From positions 1 to 10,733 of the forward strand of contig JAQBQC010000111.1 in NCBI GenBank assembly GCA_028287205.1: DNA of 10,733 bases. Reading direction: 5' to 3'. The notes beneath the pieces were generated by a model. It searched no databases. It was not told the origin of the DNA and worked only from the letters and a program-made list of their open reading frames with translations. Each line of letters starts with the position of its first letter. Within the stretch, counting starts at the first letter, position 1. The position numbers and the translations under genes were made by a program. Shown one piece after another: positions 1-6,847 of the stretch. This stretch comes from Gemmatimonadota bacterium. Its GTDB lineage: Bacteria; Gemmatimonadota; Gemmatimonadetes; Gemmatimonadales; Gemmatimonadaceae.

Positions 1-2
1 GG

Positions 3-1991
3 TACCTGCTGCTGCTGCTGCCGACCCTCTACTTCAAGTACTCGTACCTGAACTCACTGGCCGAGGAAGGAGTCCTGGCGGCGGTGGCCACCGGGTCCCT
101 CGTACGGAGCGTTGCGCGATATGTCACGCTGTTCGACGCGGATTTCGTGCAGGTGCTGCTGGTCGTAACCGCGCTCTACGTGATCGGCCACCTGCTCCTG
201 CGGATCAACCTCGATGTGCTGGCAGCTGCAGCCGTTTTGGTCTGCATGCTCGTGAGCGCCGGCAACTGGTTGTCCTTTCAGGTGATAGGATCGTTGCTCA
301 ACGCCGACAACCTCGAGATCGCGCTCTCCTGGCTCAAGGAGCATCCCGAAACGGTGACGCGCGATCAGGGAGGCAAGCTTCTCCTCATCTCGGCCGGTGG
401 GCTCCTGCTGCTGGCCGTTTTGTGGACGGCGGTCTGCTTTCTCGCAATCCGTGGCGGGGTGAGCGACCGAACCGCGTCGTCCATTGCGAGAGTGACGCTC
501 GGAGTAGCGCTGGTGCTGCAGCTCGTGGCCGGCGCGGGCACAACGTATCGCGCGTTGCATCCGCGCCCCGGCCAGGGCACGTCGATGGGCTACTGGAGCT
601 CGACCGTGAAATCGCTGCGCGGAGCGGAGCATTGGGCTCCGCTCGAGCTCACACTACCCGCAGTTGCAACCATCGAATCGCACTATAGAGAGATCGCATA
701 CGGCAACTCGACCCCGCTCGACGCTGGCGGCGCCGGCGAGTCCAACGTGCGCATCCCGTCCGCGCAGCGCGTGCCGCGGCACATTGTCATCATCAGCCTC
801 GAGACGGCCGCTCGAAAATACTATCCGCTGCTCGACGATGCGGGGCTGCCCACCTTCTCCCGCATGGCGGGGCGCGGGATCTCGAGCGAGTATCATCTCT
901 CAACGAATCCCGCCACGACTTGGGCGATCTACTCGATGCTGACGGGCACTTATCCGCGACGCGGAAGATCTCTGCTCGACTACGGCGACTTCGATTCCGA
1001 CGGATTGGCCTCCGTGCTCGGCAGACACGGCTACGAGACGACGTTCCTCGACTCGTACAAGATCGACTGGCAGTCCGGATTTCATCGCGACCACAACAGT
1101 CGCATGGTCAAGGATCTCGGGTTCATGTCCATCGAGGACATCACGACGGACTCCGCACAGCACGCGAGCGGTGATGCCTTCGACATCGCAGTCGCGCGCG
1201 AGCGACGGTCGTTGACGCGCGCGCTCAATAGCATCGACGACGCGCGCGGACATCGCGCACACGCGTTCGTCTTCATTGCGACGATTCTCGGGCACTTTCC
1301 ATGGGCGTCCCCGGAGACGGCGAAGAACCACGCCGGCGCCGCGAAGCTCGCGGCAATTGCTGGCACGCTGGACACGCTCGTGGGCGAGTTCCTCGCCGGC
1401 GTCGACAAGCGCGGCTTGGCGGACAGCATCATCGTGGTCGTGACGGGCGATCACGGCCTTCGCTCGAAGAGCGAGTTCGGGTCGCTGGGCGAGAACATGC
1501 GATTCGGCACGATTTCCTTCAACGTCCCGTTCGTGCTGTACGCGCCGGGGCTCTTCGATCGCGGCGTGCGGATGTCGCACGTGACGTCGCACGTGGACAT
1601 CGCGCCGACGCTCTTCGAGCTCGTCGGCATCTCCTCCGACTCGCTGCTGCTGCACGGATCGAGCATGCTCGACCCGTCGGTCGAGCGGCGCACGACGTTC
1701 ATGTTCAACAACTCGCTGCGTCCCGTGGACGGCTACTACCGGGATGGGTGGCTCTACATCTACAACGCGTTCACGGGCGAGGCCCGCGCCGAGCGCGCGC
1801 CAGGAACCATGGCGCGCCCCGACCCGCAGGGATTTTCGCCCGGCGTGGCGCCGTCGCTCGCATTCACCACTAGCGTCGCGGGAACGCTGGATCGCGCTGC
1901 CGGAATTTTCGACACGACCTCGGCGTTCTTTCTGCAGCGGCGCGCCAGAACGGGTGCGGGCGCGCACGCTGCACTGCGGGCGGCGCATTGA
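3..1991 (+). CDS. Membrane-anchored sulfatase-fold (LtaS-like) phosphotransferase/hydrolase, 5' end missing
   Basis: The frame is open to the left edge, so the true start lies outside; a GTG at 84 is internal. The first visible codons encode a leucine run, part of a membrane helix. Numbering from the first full codon (662 visible residues), further hydrophobic segments lie near 49-66, 72-91, 126-149 and 164-179. An alkaline-phosphatase-superfamily catalytic domain (PF00884 type) follows from about 259. Visible site residues are Glu267 in IISLET, Thr305 in NPATTWAIYSMLTG, His431 in ILGHFPW, Asp483-His484 in TGDHG and His530 in SHVDIAPT. Thr305 sits where true sulfatases carry the formylglycine Cys/Ser of C-x-P-S-R, which points to LtaS/OpgB-like phosphoglycerol or phosphoethanolamine transfer, or phosphatase activity, rather than sulfate ester hydrolysis. 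The catalytic domain should face the periplasm or outside. The stop overlaps the next start (TTGA), implying translational coupling. The fold is secure; the substrate is unknown. Confidence 0.88.
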   Translation, partial: YLLLLLPTLYFKYSYLNSLAEEGVLAAVATGSLVRSVARYVTLFDADFVQVLLVVTALYVIGHLLLRINLDVLAAAAVLVCMLVSAGNWLSFQVIGSLLNADNLEIALSWLKEHPETVTRDQGGKLLLISAGGLLLLAVLWTAVCFLAIRGGVSDRTASSIARVTLGVALVLQLVAGAGTTYRALHPRPGQGTSMGYWSSTVKSLRGAEHWAPLELTLPAVATIESHYREIAYGNSTPLDAGGAGESNVRIPSAQRVPRHIVIISLETAARKYYPLLDDAGLPTFSRMAGRGISSEYHLSTNPATTWAIYSMLTGTYPRRGRSLLDYGDFDSDGLASVLGRHGYETTFLDSYKIDWQSGFHRDHNSRMVKDLGFMSIEDITTDSAQHASGDAFDIAVARERRSLTRALNSIDDARGHRAHAFVFIATILGHFPWASPETAKNHAGAAKLAAIAGTLDTLVGEFLAGVDKRGLADSIIVVVTGDHGLRSKSEFGSLGENMRFGTISFNVPFVLYAPGLFDRGVRMSHVTSHVDIAPTLFELVGISSDSLLLHGSSMLDPSVERRTTFMFNNSLRPVDGYYRDGWLYIYNAFTGEARAERAPGTMARPDPQGFSPGVAPSLAFTTSVAGTLDRAAGIFDTTSAFFLQRRARTGAGAHAALRAAH

Positions 1992-2644
1992 CCAGCGACG
2001 TCGTTGCGGCGAAGGTGGCCACCGACGATCGGAACCTCGAGGTGAGCGAGGCTCCCGCATGGATCGCGATCGTCTTCTTCGTTTCCGGTTTTGCGGCGCT
2101 CGTCTATCAGGTCGTGTGGCAACGAGCGCTGTTCGCGATCTTCGGGATCAACACGGAGGCGGTGACCGTCGTCGTTACCGTGTTCCTGCTCGGGCTTGGG
2201 GTGGGAAGCATTGTGGGCGGGCTGTTCTCACGTGTCGTTCGACATCCCCTGCTGCTGTTCGCGATCTCCGAGTTCGGAATCGCCGGCTTCGGCCTGGTAT
2301 CGCTCGATCTCTTCAAACGTGTCGGATCGAACGCGTTCGATCTGTCTCCCGTCGCCACTGCGATCACCACCTTTCTGCTCCTCCTCGCGCCGACACTCCT
2401 GATGGGGATGACGCTTCCGCTCCTCGTCGTGTATCTGGTGCGACAGTCTGGAAACGTGGGGCGTTCCATGAGTCTTCTCTACTTCGTCAACACCGCCGGA
2501 TCCGGCCTCGCTTCACTCGCCGCGGTCTTCCTGCTGATGCCGCGATTGGGCGAGCACGGCTCCGTGCGTGTGGCCGCGTTCGCGAACTTCGCAGTCGGCG
2601 TGGTGGTGCTGGCGCAGCATCTCCGGCGCAGAGACGAGCCGTGA
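1988..2644 (+). CDS. Six-helix membrane protein, N-terminal half of a 'fused MFS/spermidine synthase'-type protein
   Basis: The 218-residue product is almost entirely membrane-embedded, with about six hydrophobic segments (roughly 25-45, 59-79, 88-106, 120-140, 151-175, 186-204) and no soluble domain. The motif GFAALVYQVVWQRAL (34-48), the glycine-rich FLLGLGVGS (66-74) and PTLLMGMTLPLL (135-146) are typical of the membrane domain that precedes spermidine-synthase-like domains in proteins annotated as fused MFS/spermidine synthase. Here the reading frame stops before any such domain. The start is TTG at 1988, chosen because it overlaps the upstream stop by four bases; in-frame GTG codons at residues 10 and 19 are alternatives, and no strong Shine-Dalgarno sequence is seen for any of them. 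The stop overlaps the GTG of the next gene (GTGA). Its membrane domain aligns with that of the next gene, so the two products probably act together. Transport activity is not demonstrated by sequence. Confidence 0.85.
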   Translation: MTSDVVAAKVATDDRNLEVSEAPAWIAIVFFVSGFAALVYQVVWQRALFAIFGINTEAVTVVVTVFLLGLGVGSIVGGLFSRVVRHPLLLFAISEFGIAGFGLVSLDLFKRVGSNAFDLSPVATAITTFLLLLAPTLLMGMTLPLLVVYLVRQSGNVGRSMSLLYFVNTAGSGLASLAAVFLLMPRLGEHGSVRVAAFANFAVGVVVLAQHLRRRDEP

Positions 2645-4224
2645 CGTATCTCGCGCTGCTCGGCGTCGTCGCATTCGCCGGGTTCATCTCGCTGTCCTAT
2701 GAAATTCTCTGGTTCCGGGCGTTCTCCTTTGCATCGGGAGGCTCGCCAACGATCTTCGGCCAGCTGCTCTTTTTCTATCTGGTCGGGCTGGCCGTCGGTG
2801 CATTCGCGAGCCGCATCTTCTGCCGGGATCGCGATGCGACCGGCGACAGGCGGAACCTCATTCCGCTCGCCGCATTCGTCTACGTCGCAAATCTGCTCGG
2901 ATTCCTCGTGCTGCCGGCGCTCGCGTGGTTCGCGACGACGTTGCGCGCGCCGGCCGCGATGCCGCTCGTCGCGATCGCCGCCGGCTCGTGGGGCGCGGTG
3001 CTGCCGCTCGTCAGCCACTTCGGGATTGCGCCCAACGTCCTGGCTGGATCGCGTCTCTCGTATCTCTATCTCGCGAACATCCTGGGCGCGGCCGCAGGCA
3101 CGCTGCTCACCGGATTCGTTTTGCTCGATCGCTGGACGATCGGCAGCGCAGCGCTCTTCATCGTATTGCTCGGCCTCGCGCTCGCAGCGCTTCTGCTCGC
3201 CCGCTCCGCGAGCGGAAGACGGCTCACGACGCTCGGCATTGCCGTCATCGTGTTGACGGGCGTGGGATACGCGGCGGAGACCCGCCCGCTCTTCGATCGA
3301 TTCTACGAGCGACTACTCACGCAGCACGGATACCTGCCCCATGGTCCCGCGTCCGAGGTCGTGGAGAATCGGGACGGCGTGATCCTCGTGACACCGACCC
3401 ACGAGGTCTTTGGCGGAGGAGCGTACGATGGCGCGATCTCCACCAGCCTCGAGTCCGACAAAAACATGATCGTGCGCGCGTATGGGATCGCCGCACTGCA
3501 TCCAGCGCCACAGGAAGTGTTGATGATCGGCCTCTCGACCGGTGCGTGGGCGCAGGTGATCGCGAACCTGCCGGGCGTCGAGAAGCTCACGGTGATCGAG
3601 ATCAATCGCGGGTATCTGCAGCTCATTCCGAGATATCCAGAGGTTGCGAGCGTGCTTCAGAATCCGAAGGTCGACATCGTGATCGACGATGGCCGCCGCT
3701 GGTTGGCGCATCATCCCCAGCGCACTTTCGACGTCATCGTTTCGAACACGACGTTCCATTGGCGCGCCAACACCACGAATCTGCTCTCGGCGGAATTCCT
3801 GGCGGCGGTGCGCGCGCATCTCAAGCCCGGCGGAATATTTCACTTCAACACCACGGGATCGGCGGATGCGTACAAGACAGCGTTCACCGTATTTCCGCAC
3901 GGATTGCGCTTCATCAACTTTGCGACGGTGAGCGATTCGCCCATCGTGATGGATGCAGGTCGATGGAAGCGCGCGCTCGACGAACACCGGATTGATGGGA
4001 AGCCTACACTGGATTCCATGCTGCCAGACGATCGCAGGCGGCGCGACGAAGTACTCGCGCTCGCACGCACGCTCGACGCGCCGCCGGTGGCTTATGGGCT
4101 CGAGTCGCGCGCGCACGCGCTTTCGAGAATCGACGAACGAGCCGGTGTGATCACCGATGACAACATGCTTCCCGAGTGGCGAGGAGCGAACGAGGTGTCG
4201 TTTCCACCTCACCTCGATCACTGA
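2641..4224 (+). CDS. Membrane protein with C-terminal spermidine-synthase-like Rossmann domain (degenerate active site)
   Basis: The frame is open further upstream, but protein-like sequence begins at GTG 2641, which overlaps the previous stop by four bases, giving 527 residues. Residues 1-212 form about seven hydrophobic segments and start with GFISLSYEILWFRAF (14-28), matching the membrane domain of the preceding gene. A soluble SpeE/methyltransferase-like Rossmann domain covers about 230-430: MIGLSTGAW (295-303) at the SAM-loop position, VIEIN (318-322) at the acidic strand-2 position, IDDGRRWL (348-355), FDVIVSN (363-369) and LKPGG (394-398). The C-terminus has ITDDNMLPEW (504-513), a tail common in these fused proteins. 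The usual GGGDGG loop and the Asp-rich catalytic segment after strand 4 are absent (N-T-T-F-H-W at 369-374), so true polyamine aminopropyl transfer is doubtful. It may bind a SAM-like nucleotide for another reaction. It is the last gene of the plus-strand operon, and its 3' end overlaps the convergent glycosyltransferase gene by seven bases. Confidence 0.87.
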   Translation: MTYLALLGVVAFAGFISLSYEILWFRAFSFASGGSPTIFGQLLFFYLVGLAVGAFASRIFCRDRDATGDRRNLIPLAAFVYVANLLGFLVLPALAWFATTLRAPAAMPLVAIAAGSWGAVLPLVSHFGIAPNVLAGSRLSYLYLANILGAAAGTLLTGFVLLDRWTIGSAALFIVLLGLALAALLLARSASGRRLTTLGIAVIVLTGVGYAAETRPLFDRFYERLLTQHGYLPHGPASEVVENRDGVILVTPTHEVFGGGAYDGAISTSLESDKNMIVRAYGIAALHPAPQEVLMIGLSTGAWAQVIANLPGVEKLTVIEINRGYLQLIPRYPEVASVLQNPKVDIVIDDGRRWLAHHPQRTFDVIVSNTTFHWRANTTNLLSAEFLAAVRAHLKPGGIFHFNTTGSADAYKTAFTVFPHGLRFINFATVSDSPIVMDAGRWKRALDEHRIDGKPTLDSMLPDDRRRRDEVLALARTLDAPPVAYGLESRAHALSRIDERAGVITDDNMLPEWRGANEVSFPPHLDH

Positions 4225-5186
4225 CGCTGGCGGCCTCCGAGCAGCACCACGATCAGCGCCGGCAGGTACACGCCAATCATTACATACGGCGCCGCTCGCA
4301 TTACGTAGAGATCGCCGCTCCTCAGCTGAACGAACCACGCGAGCCACGCGATCGCGCCACACAGGGCGAGCGCCGCCATCTCCGTTCGCGTGCGCGCAAC
4401 GAGATACAGGGGCAGCTGGTCCGCGAAGAACAGGAGCTGCGGAACGCACGCCATGGCGAGCAACAGCCTGCCCTCGGGCGTTCGCCAGCGCCACGCTGCG
4501 AGAATGAGCACGACTCCCAGCGGCGTTGCGATCGGCGGCGGATGACTCGCCACGTGATGAAGGTTCGCGAGCCACTCGCGGGGCCACGCGGGTAGAATCG
4601 CAATGCTCGCGACAGCGAGCAGCGCCGCGCCTGCGAAGGCGCGCCAGTCGAGGCGATAGAACAACGCACCGAGCCCGAGCGTCGGCTTCACCGCCGCGAG
4701 CCACCCCAGTGCCGGTACCAGCGCGGCGACGGTGATCATGGGCGACCATTGGCCCACCTTGAGCGCCATCACGAAGCTCGGCGTCGCGAACAGCCAGAGG
4801 CGTCCGAGTCCGTCGCGGGAAATCGCCCACGCGAGCACGCCGCTGGCGAGACCGAGCATCACGCCAGCAGCGAGTGGCAGTGGCATGCGCCCGACTGGAA
4901 TCGTCACGAGCAGCGCCGGCATTGGATAGAACAGCCGATCAGGCAGAGGCCAGCCGCTCGTATTCTCGACGCGAAGATACGGATCGCCGCCGTCGAGAAG
5001 AACTCCCGCGGCGCGCCACCAGAACTCGAAATCGCTCGGCACGCGTGCTCTCGACAGCGACCAGCACGAGTACGCGCCTGCGATCACTCCGATGAGCAGT
5101 GCGACGGCAAGTCGCAGACGCCGGTCCGGTGCCGTGCGATCGTCGTCGCTGGCGGGTGCAGGCCAGTTCACATCCGAATTCCGCAC
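4218..5186 (-). CDS. GT87-type (DUF2029) polytopic mannosyl/glycosyltransferase
   Basis: This 322-residue protein has about eight to nine hydrophobic segments after a short charged N-terminus (1-24). GT87/PimE-like features are an acidic motif in the first extracytoplasmic loop (P-S-D-F at 50-53, Asp52 as the likely catalytic residue), GGDPY at 66-70, VGQWSPM at 134-140 and AVKPTLGLG at 155-163. Known family members take mannose or a similar sugar from a polyprenyl-phosphate donor and transfer it on the outer face of the inner membrane. It is shorter than the roughly 400 residues common in the family. The GTG start at 5186 follows the TPR gene stop by 17 bases, so the two are probably cotranscribed. 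An AGGA lies only two bases upstream, a poor spacing, and GTG at 5171 is an alternative start. As the last gene of the minus-strand tad block, it might glycosylate a surface component of that system; this is inference from position. The family call is fairly firm and the acceptor is unknown. Confidence 0.8.
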   Translation of the reverse strand: MRNSDVNWPAPASDDDRTAPDRRLRLAVALLIGVIAGAYSCWSLSRARVPSDFEFWWRAAGVLLDGGDPYLRVENTSGWPLPDRLFYPMPALLVTIPVGRMPLPLAAGVMLGLASGVLAWAISRDGLGRLWLFATPSFVMALKVGQWSPMITVAALVPALGWLAAVKPTLGLGALFYRLDWRAFAGAALLAVASIAILPAWPREWLANLHHVASHPPPIATPLGVVLILAAWRWRTPEGRLLLAMACVPQLLFFADQLPLYLVARTRTEMAALALCGAIAWLAWFVQLRSGDLYVMRAAPYVMIGVYLPALIVVLLGGRQRQ

Positions 5187-5203
5187 CGTCCTGGATGCGT
5201 GAA

Positions 5204-6844
5204 TTATTTCGCGACTCCCGCGCCAGATGCCGCGAGCAGACGGCTGAATCGGCTATCCACCCACAGCGGATCGAATCCGGGTCTATGAAGGATCAGATAC
5301 AGCTCCGCATCGCGCGGCCGCACGCGCTCGAGCACATCGAGGGCGCCATCGCGATCGCCGATCGCCACCAGCCCGAGCGCAACGTAGCCTCCGTCATCGA
5401 CGGAGACCCACTTTCTCGATTCGAGCTGCCGGCGCAGCATGCGGATGCTGGTGCGCGCACTCGCCGTGTCGCGCGCCGCTACATCGACGAGCACCGAGAT
5501 CGCGTGTCCTGCCAGCTCAGCGCCCAGCCGTCTCCCTGTTTCCGCATCGATCCACGCGGGCCGCACGTCCCCGCGGTGCAGCCTTGCCATGGCACGGAGC
5601 TCGTATGCGAGGGCCTCACGTGGATTGATCGAGATTGCGAGATCGAGCGCCCGGCAGCTCTGCCCGAACGCGTGCATGTTGAGCTCCAGCTCTCCGAGGT
5701 CCACCAGCGGGGATGGATCTTCAGGATCGAGCGTGATCGCCTGCAACAGGTGTGACTGGGCGAGGGTCGCGGTTCCCTGCAGCAACAGCACGTGACCCAA
5801 CTGTCGATGCGCTTCGGCACTCGTCGCGTCTAGGATGAGCGCATGCTCGTACGCCACGCGTGCGCTGCTCAGCCGGTGTGGATTCCCACCGGCGAGCACC
5901 GTCCCGCGAGCGATCCACGCATGCGCCGACTTGGGGGCGAGGGCAATCGCCCGATCGGCAGCCGCGGTGGCCAGACGAAGGAGAGAGTCGCGTGCCACGC
6001 TGTCAGCCACCATCGTTCCGCCCCGACGCGTGTACGCCGTGGCGAGCGCGGAGTACGCAATCGCGAGCTTCGGCGCGCGACGGGCCGTGGCCTCGAGCTC
6101 GGCGGCCGCGTCGCGCAGCCTGGCCGTATCGCCGAGATAGGCGATGCCCCGAACGTAGTGCGCGTACGCCTCTCCGTCCTCGGTCTCCCGTTCACTCATC
6201 GCGACGCTGTCCACGAAGGTCAACGGGCCGAACTCGTGCGCGGCAATGAGGCGAGCGAGCTGCGGCTCGAGTTGAAGGAGCCCGGATAATTCGACCTTCC
6301 TCGTGGTCTGCCAGAGACGCTTCCCTGAAAGCGCGTCGAATGATTCGAGGAAGATCTCGACGACCCCCCCGTCCTGCGCATACTGCCCGACGAGCAGGTG
6401 TCGAGAGTTCAGCTGCTTTCCCATCGTCGTCAGCTCGACCAGCCGTTCCTCCGGCGCCTGCGAGCGAATCTGTGCAGGGCCCACATACTCACGAAGCGCC
6501 CTCGGCCGCGCGTTGCGCAGCCGCGCGAGCAGTCTGTCGCGTAGGCCGAGTAACGCCGCGTCGGGTTCGTCTTGAGAAGCGAGCGGGGTGAACTGCAGCA
6601 CCGCGAGATTGCGGCGAGGCATTTCCGAGGCGCGGATGGACGCGATGCCCGCAAGAATTCCTGGCCCTTCGCTGCGCGCGATGCACGGTACGGGAGGCGG
6701 CACGAATGGATATTGTGCGCGTGCCGCACTGCTGGACGCGAGCAAGGTGAAAAGGGCAGACACGAAAATCCGCACAGCGCCATGTCGCCGTGCGAATCTC
6801 CGGACGATCGCTGCTCGCCCATCGAGCCCTTCGCAGTGATGCAC
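5204..6844 (-). CDS. Secreted TolB-like/TPR repeat protein in tad locus
   Basis: The 546-residue product has a basic stretch (RRFARRHGAVR), a hydrophobic core (IFVSALFTLLASS) and an SAARA-Q cleavage site near residue 43, so export by Sec is likely. No lipobox cysteine is visible. Residues 79-190 resemble the TolB/FlgO-like N-terminal domain found with TPR arrays (NLAVLQFTPL, then RHLLVGQYAQDGG and RLWQTTRKV). From about 215 to 450 there are repeated TPR helices, for example AAADRAIALAPKSAHAWIARG and HLLQAITLDPEDPSPLVDLG. The C-terminal RPGFDPLWVDSRFSRLL is the tail typical of TolB/TPR proteins in which the domain is often fused to a kinase or cyclase; no such partner domain is present here. 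The GTG start at 6844 lies three bases after the TadG-like stop. It has no good Shine-Dalgarno, and GTG at residue 24 would give a shorter signal peptide. Classical tad loci encode a TPR lipoprotein, TadD, so this may be a functional substitute that aids assembly or secretin placement; that role is inferred. Confidence 0.82.
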   Translation of the reverse strand: MHHCEGLDGRAAIVRRFARRHGAVRIFVSALFTLLASSSAARAQYPFVPPPVPCIARSEGPGILAGIASIRASEMPRRNLAVLQFTPLASQDEPDAALLGLRDRLLARLRNARPRALREYVGPAQIRSQAPEERLVELTTMGKQLNSRHLLVGQYAQDGGVVEIFLESFDALSGKRLWQTTRKVELSGLLQLEPQLARLIAAHEFGPLTFVDSVAMSERETEDGEAYAHYVRGIAYLGDTARLRDAAAELEATARRAPKLAIAYSALATAYTRRGGTMVADSVARDSLLRLATAAADRAIALAPKSAHAWIARGTVLAGGNPHRLSSARVAYEHALILDATSAEAHRQLGHVLLLQGTATLAQSHLLQAITLDPEDPSPLVDLGELELNMHAFGQSCRALDLAISINPREALAYELRAMARLHRGDVRPAWIDAETGRRLGAELAGHAISVLVDVAARDTASARTSIRMLRRQLESRKWVSVDDGGYVALGLVAIGDRDGALDVLERVRPRDAELYLILHRPGFDPLWVDSRFSRLLAASGAGVAK

Positions 6845-6847
6845 TCG

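Noticed and set aside
6..20. CTG triplet run at the window start
   Set aside because: It encodes five leucines in a membrane helix of the first gene and is too short to be a meaningful repeat.
900..2060. Long open frame on the minus strand opposite the sulfatase-fold gene
   Set aside because: It is Arg-rich, low in hydrophobic pattern and has no recognisable motif. It is what a high-GC gene produces on its opposite strand, and the plus-strand gene has clear catalytic motifs throughout.
1744..2640. Upstream extension of the SpeE-like gene frame
   Set aside because: The frame is open, but its translation before 2641 is Arg-rich and overlaps two real genes. Membrane-domain sequence begins exactly at GTG 2641.
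2630..2650. Frameshift splitting one fused gene into two
   Set aside because: It cannot be fully excluded, but a clean GTGA stop/start overlap at the domain boundary, and a hydrophilic end (LRRRDEP) followed by a fresh first helix, fit two real genes better.
2641..4224. Annotation as functional spermidine synthase (speE)
   Set aside because: The GGGDGG loop and the catalytic Asp segment are missing, so no gene symbol was assigned.
3313..4830. About 505-codon open frame on the minus strand spanning the SpeE-like and GT87 genes
   Set aside because: It runs across two well-supported genes in other frames, is dominated by Arg/Ala/Pro and shows no domain signature.
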